A stretch of DNA of 5,840 bases from Bacillota bacterium (GCA_023393095.1 JAEWMT010000054.1:1-5840); one strand, 5' to 3'; counted from the stretch's first letter, positions 1-4,641 are shown. Numbers and translations are program-made. Notes: generated by a model from the sequence alone, not told the origin.

Positions 1-1
1 T

Positions 2-388
2 GAAAATCCTAAACTGGTTCTTCCTGAAGATTTACAAGATGCTGTCAAAGTGACACAAGGAAGTTACATTGAGGAAGATGTGCGTGTGGGAATAATTCAA
101 GAATGGCTTGATAGTACCAAGGAAGAATATGTATGCGTTGCAATGCTATATGAATTAGCTTTAGGCAATGAGCATCAGAAACCGGACAGAAAAGTATCTA
201 GTGAATTACATGACATCATGGAACATTCAATTAATGGTTGGCAGCGTGTACAAAACGATATCGGAGGAAGAAAGAAAATAAAGGTTTACGGAACACAAAT
301 TTGTTATGAACACAAAAATAAGAGCGATGCTTCCGATAAAGATAACTTTATGAAAATACCAGATAATATGAATTTACCATTTAAATAA
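2..388 (+). CDS. VirE/VapE-family replication protein (primase/helicase type), C-terminal part
   Basis: The reading frame is open from the left edge, so the gene begins outside the window; the GTG at position 50 is internal. About 128 C-terminal residues remain. They match my memory of the C-terminus of virulence-associated E proteins of Bacillota prophages and satellites: an acidic E-E-D-x-R stretch followed by an I-x-E-W-L-D helix (residues 22-37 of the fragment), a winged-helix-like segment starting V-C-V-A-M-L-Y-E, then an S-I-N-G-W-Q-R-V motif and a G-G-R-K-K-I-K-V-Y-G turn that corresponds to the usual 'GW...FGPYG' ending. In the family the upstream part carries a P-loop ATPase, often joined to a primase, and starts element replication. 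The iteron cluster immediately downstream fits this role. In ordinary prophages VRR-NUC and SNF2 helicase genes often follow; neither is present. The family call is from recalled motifs, not a search. Confidence 0.75.
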   Translation, partial: ENPKLVLPEDLQDAVKVTQGSYIEEDVRVGIIQEWLDSTKEEYVCVAMLYELALGNEHQKPDRKVSSELHDIMEHSINGWQRVQNDIGGRKKIKVYGTQICYEHKNKSDASDKDNFMKIPDNMNLPFK

Positions 389-390
389 AT

Positions 391-646
391 GGTTACTTGA
401 ATTAAGCAAGTAACTTTCAAGTAACCTACAAGTAACCTCTGTAAGTATTGATTTTACTATATTTTTCATAAAAGGTTACTTGGTTACTTAAAAAATGATA
501 ATAAAAGAAAATATGTAAAATACTGAAAAAAGCAATATATAGGAATTTTGATAACTTAAGTAACCTTATAGGTATTAAACTTGGATGAAGCCTTATAATT
601 AAAGGGTTTTTAATGGTTACTTGAAAAGGTTACTCAGTTAGTAACC
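391..646. repeat. Iteron cluster GGTTACTT/AAGTAACC, candidate replication origin
   Basis: Ten copies of an 8-bp unit lie in the 416-bp non-coding gap. Forward copies: 391-398, 474-481, 482-489, 615-622, 628-635. Reverse copies: 408-415, 419-426, 430-437, 558-565, 639-646. Three reverse copies are spaced exactly 11 bp apart, about one helical turn, and two forward copies are directly adjacent. Two pairs form perfect inverted repeats: GTTACTTG at 392-399 with CAAGTAAC at 407-414, and GGTTACT at 628-634 with AGTAACC at 640-646. The DNA between is very AT-rich, as in an unwinding element. Iterons next to a primase/helicase gene are typical of phage and satellite origins. Binding by the upstream VirE-like protein is inferred. 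The first inverted repeat lies just after the stop codon but has no T-run, so it is not read as a terminator. Confidence 0.7.
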
Positions 647-804
647 TATGCAAAATATCAAAGTAAAGGAAGTGATTGCCTTGACAGCAAGAGGCACTTA
701 AAATTAACGAATGCTTATATTTTATAAGTAAAAGAAAATGTTTACATACACCAAAAAATAAAATCAGAGGTTCATCGAGACCCAATAAGAAGGGAACTGA
801 TTTT
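647..804 (+). other. Non-coding leader with possible gene remnant
   Basis: No complete gene is seen here. A good AAAGGAAGTGA ribosome site (665-675) precedes a TTG at 681 that opens only six codons (L-T-A-R-G-T) before TAA at 699. The neighbouring frame is open without a start codon from 685 right into the ATG at 805. This could be the broken front of a lost gene, but the same TTGACA (681-686) could simply be a -35 box, though no convincing -10 lies at the right distance. A short perfect palindrome, CTTATA-TTT-TATAAG, sits at 714-728. The stretch ends with the ribosome binding site of the next gene, AGAAGGGA at 788-795. Confidence 0.3.
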
Positions 805-1218
805 ATGAAACAAATATATTTTAAAGTACTAAAAACTATCGCTCAACCGTTTGACCGCAAGCATGAATATTTAGTTATGGAAGTTGGAACTTCGGTAATA
901 TGCTGTCAAGGGAAACGATTTAAGGATTATGTCATTAACTGCAATCCAAAATTATGGCAAAAGGTGAATGAATGGATTGAGCGGTATGTTATACCGTATG
1001 TGACAGAGGGTTCTATAAATTATCAATTTAATAGTGACAATATTAGTACCCGATGTGAATACTTTTTAGGGGAAGATATTCCACATGAGCTGATTACATA
1101 TATCTTGGCTTCAAAAGGTATTAAGGGTCAAAACATTGATTGCGAATATCCAACATTGTTGTACTATCCTTTATCAAGCAAATTTGACGAATATACATCT
1201 TATGGTACATCTAGGTAA
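805..1218 (+). CDS. Hypothetical protein, 137 aa, family not recognised
   Basis: I do not recognise this protein. The ATG at 805 has a good ribosome binding site (AGAAGGGA, 9 bases upstream), and no other start lies upstream in frame before the stop at 682-684. The product is soluble, with no membrane segment or signal peptide, rich in aromatic residues, with alternating beta-like stretches: Y-L-V-M-E-V-G-T-S-V-I-C-C near residues 22-34, an amphipathic helix around W-Q-K-V-N-E-W-I-E-R near 51-60, and a tyrosine-rich end. Several cysteines (C33, C34, C46, C84, C113) are scattered rather than arranged as a zinc site. It stands alone between the putative origin and the small-terminase operon, with no terminator obvious on either side. 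A small phage or satellite accessory protein is the likeliest reading from position only. Confidence 0.6.
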   Translation: MKQIYFKVLKTIAQPFDRKHEYLVMEVGTSVICCQGKRFKDYVINCNPKLWQKVNEWIERYVIPYVTEGSINYQFNSDNISTRCEYFLGEDIPHELITYILASKGIKGQNIDCEYPTLLYYPLSSKFDEYTSYGTSR

Positions 1219-1280
1219 TAAACTCGCCATTTCGAGCATTCCGACACATTAAAAAGGGTATAACATGAGGTGAAAAAATC

Positions 1281-1442
1281 ATGAAAAAGCAGAAAATTAA
1301 CCAAACAGACTTAAATATTTTACAGGGCGCCGGATTGTCACAACTGGAATCGGTCGCGGTCATTAATTTACTCAATCAAAAGAATAAATCTTTAAACAAG
1401 GACTATGTATTCAAAATTAAGAACCAGAGAGAGGGTGATTAG
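1281..1442 (+). CDS. Small hypothetical protein, 53 aa, translationally linked to the small terminase
   Basis: A short gene starts at an ATG (1281) with a GAGGTGA ribosome binding site at 1267-1273, 7 bases upstream. It ends in TAG at 1440-1442, and the next ATG begins at 1443 with no base between them. The product is basic and mostly helical, starting M-K-K-Q-K-I-N-Q-T-D, with a central helix-turn-helix-like pair of amphipathic segments (L-N-I-L-Q-G-A-G-L-S and S-V-A-V-I-N-L-L-N-Q) and a lysine-rich end. Its length and the turn-containing core would suit a small DNA-binding or terminase-accessory protein, but I recognise no family. The good ribosome site, the abutting stop-start junction and codon use like the neighbours are the evidence that it is real. 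Confidence 0.65.
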   Translation: MKKQKINQTDLNILQGAGLSQLESVAVINLLNQKNKSLNKDYVFKIKNQREGD

Positions 1443-2024
1443 ATGGCAGATAAGATTATAATCAGGGATGAAAAAGGCGTTCGTAAACAGTCATATAGGC
1501 GGTTTAAGGAAGGCAAAGACTACTTACCCATACAATCCGGTGAAACCAGGGCAATGATTGAGATAATGAAACAGCAGTTCTTTGACAGCGGTTCTCCTAA
1601 AGGTCGCAAAAAATACGAAGATATACGAGAGTTTAAAGCGGTTATTATAGATTATTTTGATTACATAGCTGACAGCAACGATGTAGGAGCTAAATTGATT
1701 CCTGATATTGAAGGGTTTTGTACATATGCTGGAATTTGCAGGGATACTCTTAATGACTGGGAGCGAACTAGGCCGGGAGAGTTTTCGGACACTATAAAGA
1801 TTTTTAAAAATTGTGTGGCAGCATTTAAAAAACAATTAGCGTTAAATGGTAAGATTCCCCCTATAGTATTTGCTACGGACTTTAACAATAATCATGGATA
1901 TACACAACGTCAAGAATTATCAGTAACACCAATTAATCCAATGGGCGAAGGTATGTCACCGGAAGAGATTGCAAAGAGGATCCCGAAAGATATCCCGGTG
2001 GATGTGGAGTACAAAGAAGAATAG
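1443..2024 (+). CDS. Terminase small subunit, gp3-like DNA-packaging protein
   Basis: This 193-aa protein resembles the GP3 DNA-packaging family (P22 gp3 type), whose members bind the packaging site of phage DNA and recruit the large terminase. Visible hallmarks are the recognition-helix region G-F-C-T-Y-A-G-I-C-R-D-T-L-N-D-W-E (residues 91-107), which is the usual 'F..yaGis.dT..dW' motif, and the following G-K-I-P-P-I-V-F-A-T-D-F-N-N-N-H-G-Y-T (136-154), equivalent to the family's 'g..paaiF.LKN.hGw'. The acidic tail, P-K-D-I-P-V-D-V-E-Y, is also typical. Residues 1-60 are a basic extension; P22 gp3 is about 162 aa, so this one is somewhat longer. A GAGGGTGAT ribosome site (1431-1439) lies inside the end of the preceding gene, implying coupled translation. 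No large terminase follows, which is unusual in a phage and usual in a satellite. Confidence 0.75.
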   Translation: MADKIIIRDEKGVRKQSYRRFKEGKDYLPIQSGETRAMIEIMKQQFFDSGSPKGRKKYEDIREFKAVIIDYFDYIADSNDVGAKLIPDIEGFCTYAGICRDTLNDWERTRPGEFSDTIKIFKNCVAAFKKQLALNGKIPPIVFATDFNNNHGYTQRQELSVTPINPMGEGMSPEEIAKRIPKDIPVDVEYKEE

Positions 2025-2042
2025 AAAGAAGGTTGAATAAAT

Positions 2043-2312
2043 ATGACACAATACGAAGCATGGTTAAAAAACGAGCAGGATCAGATACGCGACAAATTCA
2101 AGTCGGAACGTGAAGTAATACGCGAACAGTCGTTTCTTGACGGCTTTAATCAAAATCCACTATATGATACTGGATCCAGAAAAAGAAAAGAAGAAAGAAT
2201 TGCCAAACTTGCAGAAATAAATCAGCGTGAAGAAAAAGCAATTGACGAATTCATGAGATCGATTGATTCGAACTGGGATAATCACGTGGCTAGTGTTATG
2301 AAGCAGAAATAA
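2043..2312 (+). CDS. Small charged coiled-coil-like protein, first of a paralogous pair
   Basis: This 89-aa protein starts 18 bases after the small-terminase stop, with an AAGAAGG ribosome site at 2026-2032. It is almost entirely charged and helical, with no membrane segment. The N-terminal part has the pattern Y-x-x-W-x-x-N-E-x-x-x-I (residues 4-15), then R-x-x-I (25-28) and F-L-x-G-F (31-35). This pattern recurs in the next gene, with 11 identities over 33 aligned residues by eye and no gap, so the two are diverged copies. The rest is rich in E, K and R with a long E-E-K-A-I-D-E-F type helix. It probably belongs to one operon with the small terminase. I do not recognise the family; a structural or packaging-accessory role is only suggested by position. 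Confidence 0.65.
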   Translation: MTQYEAWLKNEQDQIRDKFKSEREVIREQSFLDGFNQNPLYDTGSRKRKEERIAKLAEINQREEKAIDEFMRSIDSNWDNHVASVMKQK

Positions 2313-2324
2313 TTTTATATTATA

Positions 2325-2353
2325 GGCAGCAGGATTATAATAGTTCTGCTGCC
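2325..2353 (+). terminator. Perfect hairpin between the paralogous genes, possible attenuator
   Basis: GGCAGCAG (2325-2332) pairs perfectly with CTGCTGCC (2346-2353) around a 13-base AT-rich loop, followed by ATTTTAG. The stem is 8 bp and GC-rich, but the T-run is only four long, so it may be a weak terminator, an attenuator or an RNA-processing stem. It lies 12 bases after one stop codon and just before the next gene's ribosome site, so it could lower expression of the second gene relative to the first. Confidence 0.45.
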
Positions 2354-2379
2354 ATTTTAGAAAGATGGTGAATGATAAT

Positions 2380-2667
2380 ATGTTTATGAATTATCAATAT
2401 TGGCAGGACAATGAGACAGAGAAAATTCATAAGGATTATGACAACAAGCGTGATGAAATTAAGTCAGAAGCTTTTCTGGCAGGGTTTGCCGGATTAAATA
2501 GAAAAGATGCAACAACGCAGGATATTAACACCCGGTATAATGCTACATATCAGCAGGAGGAGTCCACTGTCAAGGCAATCCAGGCTCAGGCCGAGCAATG
2601 GGATACCGAAAGGACAAAGCAAATTGAAGAAGAGAGGAAAGAACAGGTTAGAAGGGCGTGGAAGTAA
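2380..2667 (+). CDS. Small charged coiled-coil-like protein, second of a paralogous pair
   Basis: I place the start at ATG 2380, giving 95 aa. GGTGA at 2367-2371 is correctly spaced for it, whereas the in-frame ATG at 2365 overlaps that ribosome site and has no spacer of its own. With this start the protein aligns end to end with its neighbour: N-Y-Q-Y-W-Q-D-N-E then I, R-D-E-I and F-L-A-G-F at matching places. The remainder is a long glutamine- and glutamate-rich helix (Q-Q-E-E-S-T-V-K-A-I-Q-A-Q-A-E-Q-W) with a basic end, K-E-Q-V-R-R-A-W-K. No membrane segment or known domain is seen. Duplication followed by strong divergence suggests the two proteins may form a heteromer, which is inference. 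No clear terminator follows. Confidence 0.65.
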   Translation: MFMNYQYWQDNETEKIHKDYDNKRDEIKSEAFLAGFAGLNRKDATTQDINTRYNATYQQEESTVKAIQAQAEQWDTERTKQIEEERKEQVRRAWK

Positions 2668-2732
2668 GGACGCTGCAATGGCGCTCTGTTTTAGTATTAA
2701 AAAAAATATTTTATGTTCAAAACTTAAAAGTA

Positions 2733-2761
2733 TTGACTATGATTTAAGAATGTAGTAAAAT
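2733..2761 (+). promoter_or_regulatory. Sigma-A-type promoter of the serine recombinase
   Basis: A -35 box TTGACT (2733-2738) and a -10 box TAAAAT (2756-2761) are separated by 17 bases, close to the vegetative consensus. The recombinase ATG lies 55 bases after the -10. The -35 is part of one arm of the inverted repeat described separately, so a protein bound there would cover the promoter. Confidence 0.7.
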
Positions 2762-2795
2762 CAAGGTATAGAGCATAGTCAAAACAAATAGTCAA
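2733..2795. repeat. Three TTGACTAT repeats over the recombinase promoter: candidate res site or operator
   Basis: TTGACTATG at 2733-2741 is perfectly inverted as CATAGTCAA at 2774-2782, and a third copy ATAGTCAA lies at 2788-2795 in the same orientation as the second, 13 bases on. Serine resolvases of the Tn3 type bind short inverted sites just upstream of their own gene, both to recombine and to repress themselves. Position and arrangement fit that, but the arms are shorter and differently spaced than classical res subsites, so a simple operator is equally possible. Confidence 0.55.
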
Positions 2796-2815
2796 AAGTA
2801 AAGGAGATTGAGAGC

Positions 2816-3373
2816 ATGAAATATGGGTATGCAAGGGTAAGCACTAAAGGTCAGGATTTAACATCACAGATACAATCCTTGACAGCAGAAGGTTGTGAAA
2901 AGATATTTCAAGAGAAGTTTACAGGCACAACGAAAGAAAGACCGGAGTTTGAAAAGGTTATATCAAAACTAAGCGAGGGAGATACACTGGTTGTCACTAA
3001 GCTTGACCGTTTTGCTCGTTCTTCTATTGATGCTTTGACTACAATTAAGGAATTATTTGATAAAGGCGTAAGAGTTCATGTTCTAAATATGGGAGTTGTA
3101 GACGATACACCAAATGGCAGACTGATGTTTACTATACTATCAGCATTCGCACAGTTTGAAAGAGATATGATTGTTGAGCGTACACAAGAGGGCAAAGCAA
3201 TAGCAAGGCAGAAAGCGGACTTCAAAGAGGGCAGACCGAAGAAATTTAGTAAGGAACATATTGAACATGCATTAGAATTATTAAATGAATTATCCTATAC
3301 ACAAGTAGAGCGAAAGACTGGTATATCAGTATCAACATTATTAAGAGCAAAGAGGAAGAGAGATAATAAATAA
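2816..3373 (+). CDS. Small serine recombinase, resolvase/invertase family
   Basis: This complete 185-aa protein is the usual size for a Tn3-type resolvase or DNA invertase. The N-terminal catalytic domain begins Y-G-Y-A-R-V-S-T with the nucleophile Ser9 and Arg7. The second active-site motif T-K-L-D-R-F-A-R-S is at residues 61-69 (Arg65, Arg68), and the long E-helix with the family's G-R-L-M-F-T-I-L-S-A-F-A-Q-F-E-R motif lies at 101-116. A linker G-R-P-K-K-F leads to a C-terminal helix-turn-helix (about 147-180; Y-T-Q-V-E-R-K-T-G-I-S-V-S-T-L-L-R). All expected catalytic residues are present, so it should be active. The start has an AAAGGAG site at 2800-2806, 9 bases upstream, and its own promoter. 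It would act on DNA in the cytoplasm, resolving multimers or inverting a segment; no invertible segment or transposon ends were found nearby. Confidence 0.95.
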   Translation: MKYGYARVSTKGQDLTSQIQSLTAEGCEKIFQEKFTGTTKERPEFEKVISKLSEGDTLVVTKLDRFARSSIDALTTIKELFDKGVRVHVLNMGVVDDTPNGRLMFTILSAFAQFERDMIVERTQEGKAIARQKADFKEGRPKKFSKEHIEHALELLNELSYTQVERKTGISVSTLLRAKRKRDNK

Positions 3374-3379
3374 GTTAAG

Positions 3380-3403
3380 GGCAGCAGGAGTAATCTAGTT
3401 GCC
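3380..3403 (+). repeat. Degenerate second copy of the GGCAGCAGGA hairpin
   Basis: The stretch beginning GGCAGCAGGAG and ending TAGTT-GCC resembles the hairpin at 2325-2353 (GGCAGCAGGA, an AT-rich loop, TAGTT, then CTGCTGCC) but lacks the central CTGCT of the right arm. It lies 7 bases after the recombinase stop, and flanking ATAAATAA (3366-3373) and TTATTTAT (3404-3411) can also pair. It may be a worn terminator or a mobile repeat. The two copies bracket the segment from the second coiled-coil gene through the recombinase. Confidence 0.35.
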
Positions 3404-3430
3404 TTATTTATGTACCAAAGATAGTACAAT

Positions 3431-3492
3431 AGGGGGTGGGGGTCTACAGGAAAGAGGTACACCCGGTCTCCTCAGTAGCCTCACCACTTTTT
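3431..3492 (+). other. GC-rich foldable element with T-run: terminator, small RNA or cos-like DNA
   Basis: This block is strikingly GC-rich in an AT-rich region. GGTGGGGGTCTAC (3435-3447) is an imperfect inverse of GTAGCCTCACC (3475-3485), and the adjacent AGGA (3448-3451) can pair with TCCT (3469-3472), giving a long bulged stem. Five Ts follow at 3488-3492. As RNA from the + strand this looks like an intrinsic terminator for the recombinase or the 3' end of a small RNA. The G-tract/C-tract pattern also reminds me of the DNA between HNH and small-terminase genes near cos sites in Bacillota HK97-like phages, which is recollection and inference. Confidence 0.45.
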
Positions 3493-3529
3493 AAAAGAAA
3501 AAGACCTTTTCAAAATTACTGAAAAAAAT

Positions 3530-3559
3530 AAAAAGGCTATACCAAAGTATTGCCCTTTT
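3530..3559 (-). terminator. Hairpin terminator of the DUF6338/GYQP operon
   Basis: The 13-base arms 3530-3542 (AAAAAGGCTATAC) and 3547-3559 (GTATTGCCCTTTT) pair with two mismatches around a 4-base loop. Read on the minus strand, the stem is followed by a T-rich tract (TTTTTATTTTTTT), as in a factor-independent terminator. It starts 14 bases beyond the last stop codon of the operon. The other side also ends in four Ts, so it may work weakly in both directions between the converging genes. Confidence 0.75.
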
Positions 3560-3573
3560 ATAATTACCTTATG

Positions 3574-3756
3574 TTATTTGATATTCTTTGGTTTTTCTAC
3601 TGGAGACCCGGTAGACGGCGGCGTTGATATTTCTCCCTTAGAAGATGTAGGCTGATAACCCTCGCTAAGAGATTTTAATGGCTGATATCCACGAACTTCA
3701 ATATTAGGCTGATATCCAAAATTCCCCTTAATTGCATTTTTGTTTTCTTCACTCAA
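3574..3756 (-). CDS. GYQP-repeat small protein, 60 aa, last gene of the DUF6338 operon
   Basis: Translation starts at TTG (3756-3754), chosen because a near-perfect AAAGGAGG ribosome site lies 8 bases before it and the product then begins M-S-E-E-N-K-N. The protein has three GYQP units at residues 14-17, 23-26 and 33-36, spaced 9-10 residues apart, then the tail T-P-P-S-T-G-S-P-V-E-K-P-K (45-57). It is rich in G, P, S and Q, probably unfolded alone, with no membrane segment or cysteine. It is a paralogue of the gene just upstream, 15 bases away. Such repeats suggest a flexible peptide that binds a partner several times. I recall small GYQP-rich proteins beside DUF6338 genes elsewhere but cannot verify it. 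Function is unknown. Confidence 0.75.
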   Translation of the reverse strand: MSEENKNAIKGNFGYQPNIEVRGYQPLKSLSEGYQPTSSKGEISTPPSTGSPVEKPKNIK

Positions 3757-3764
3757 TTAAATTT

Positions 3765-3773
3765 CCTCCTTTT
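3765..3773 (-). promoter_or_regulatory. Strong ribosome binding site that fixes a TTG start
   Basis: On the minus strand this reads AAAAGGAGG, an almost full match to the anti-Shine-Dalgarno sequence, 8 bases before the TTG at 3756. It overlaps the stop codon of the upstream gene (3772-3774), so translation of the two GYQP genes is probably coupled. Confidence 0.75.
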
Positions 3774-3927
3774 ACTTTGTAGGTTTTTGTACTGGTGATC
3801 CGGTGGAAGGAGGTGAAGATTGCCCGCCACCTTGGGAGGGTTGATAACCATTACCTGGGTTCTTTGTTGGTTGATATCCCTTTGTTATGTATCCTCCGTT
3901 TGAACAATTTCCTTGGCTTCTTGCCAT
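3772..3927 (-). CDS. GYQP-repeat small protein, 51 aa, middle gene of the DUF6338 operon
   Basis: I choose ATG 3927, giving M-A-R-S-Q-G-N. GAAAGGAG at 3944-3937 ends 9 bases upstream of it, whereas the in-frame ATG at 3936 touches that site, and the longer open frame from 3987 lies wholly within the upstream gene. The product has a degenerate unit G-G-Y-I (11-14), GYQP at 17-20 and 27-30, then a glycine-rich linker and the tail S-P-P-S-T-G-S-P-V-Q-K-P (38-49) shared with the next gene. A single cysteine is at residue 8. The first 77 bases overlap the 3' end of the DUF6338 gene in another frame. Codons of the shared tail differ from its paralogue mainly at silent positions, which supports real coding. 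Function is unknown; probably it acts with the DUF6338 membrane protein. Confidence 0.75.
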   Translation of the reverse strand: MARSQGNCSNGGYITKGYQPTKNPGNGYQPSQGGGQSSPPSTGSPVQKPTK

Positions 3928-4552
3928 ACGTTTCATCTCCTTTCTGTATATCATGATCATGATAAAATACAATGTCTTGTATATCACTCCATTTTACTAA
4001 AATGCCATCACTTCTAGGAATTGGTTCCCACGGTTTGTTTTCTGTAAAACTATAAACTTCTTCCAGATAGATATCGCGTTCGACAGAAATAGATGAAGCG
4101 AAAGATTGGGAGCCATATTTACCATAAATAGTAGAACCGTCCTTCATATCAATTATTATATATCTACAACCTGATTCACTAAATTTAAAGTCCCATGCTG
4201 TTGGTACAGGATGTTCCAACTGAATTTTAAAATGTCCGAAAATTGAGCGAATCGGGTTTAGTTTTTTTAATAGTCCAATTATTATTCCTAAAAATAAAGC
4301 ACCAAAAATGGTTACAACCGTACCTAGTAACCAATATAAAGTTTCCTCTTGTGTAAATTTATCGGTTATAAGAATATACGCCCATGACCATACAGCACAG
4401 TTAATAATGCTATAGATCAAACACCGTATTGCTTTGATCCAATCACTATAGCTTCGACTAGGGATAAAAGTTCCTGTTGTTTGTTCAATGATATACCCTG
4501 GCAATATAAATATACTTGTATAATATACTACTTGAAAAGATTGAAAAGTCAT
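3851..4552 (-). CDS. DUF6338-like membrane protein, 233 aa
   Basis: The N-terminal half has three hydrophobic segments at about residues 7-23 (with the characteristic I-L-P-G-Y), 41-63 and 73-95. A soluble C-terminal domain follows with motifs I associate with DUF6338: H-P-V-P-T-A-W-D-F-K-F (114-124), K-D-G-S-T-I-Y-G-K-Y-G (137-147), S-F-A-S-S (150-154), R-D-I-Y-L-E-E-V (159-166) and G-I-L-V-K-W-S-D-I (183-191). By the pattern of strands and the D-G turn, this part looks like a small beta domain on the inner face of the membrane. Residues 200-233 are a basic tail encoded largely in the overlap with the next gene. AGGAGAA (4571-4565) lies 12 bases before the ATG, a slightly long spacing. It heads a three-gene operon with two GYQP proteins. 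The family has no established function that I know of; a defence or envelope-stress role is speculation. Confidence 0.75.
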   Translation of the reverse strand: MTFQSFQVVYYTSIFILPGYIIEQTTGTFIPSRSYSDWIKAIRCLIYSIINCAVWSWAYILITDKFTQEETLYWLLGTVVTIFGALFLGIIIGLLKKLNPIRSIFGHFKIQLEHPVPTAWDFKFSESGCRYIIIDMKDGSTIYGKYGSQSFASSISVERDIYLEEVYSFTENKPWEPIPRSDGILVKWSDIQDIVFYHDHDIQKGDETYGKKPRKLFKRRIHNKGISTNKEPR

Positions 4553-4583
4553 ATTATTACTTAATTCTCCTATATTTTTCTTT

Positions 4584-4589
4584 ATTATA
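4584..4589 (-). promoter_or_regulatory. Possible -10 box for the DUF6338 operon
   Basis: On the minus strand this is a perfect TATAAT, 31 bases ahead of the DUF6338 ATG. The hexamer 17 bases upstream (TTTCAT) is a poor -35, so the promoter is either weak, activator-dependent or wrongly placed. It lies in the gap between the divergent DUF6338 operon and the ParB-like remnant. Confidence 0.35.
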
Positions 4590-4641
4590 TACCAATAAGC
4601 GGTAAAATGAAATACTTGTTTTTCCTATCTCTAATATCTGA

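Noticed and set aside
391..646. CRISPR array
   Set aside because: Units are only 8 bp, occur in both orientations and lack regular 30-40 base spacers; iterons fit better.
741..764. Promoter TTTACA / TAAAAT ahead of the 137-aa gene
   Set aside because: The spacer is only 12 bases, too short for a sigma-A promoter.
1524..1888. Two open frames on the minus strand (1524-1835 and 1661-1888)
   Set aside because: They lie inside the small-terminase gene, lack proper ribosome sites and give compositions with no recognisable motifs; they are shadows.
2668..2700. Terminator after the second coiled-coil gene
   Set aside because: The CGC/GCG arms are only 3-4 bp with mismatches and the following T-run is interrupted.
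2507..2755. 82-aa open frame on the plus strand
   Set aside because: It overlaps the second coiled-coil gene out of frame, has an improbable basic composition and runs into the recombinase promoter.
2733..3411. Invertible segment or transposon around the serine recombinase
   Set aside because: I found no matching terminal inverted repeats, target duplications or transposase gene flanking it in this window.
3928..3987. N-terminal extension of the 51-aa GYQP protein to 71 aa
   Set aside because: The extension is entirely within the DUF6338 gene and the only good ribosome site favours the ATG at 3927.
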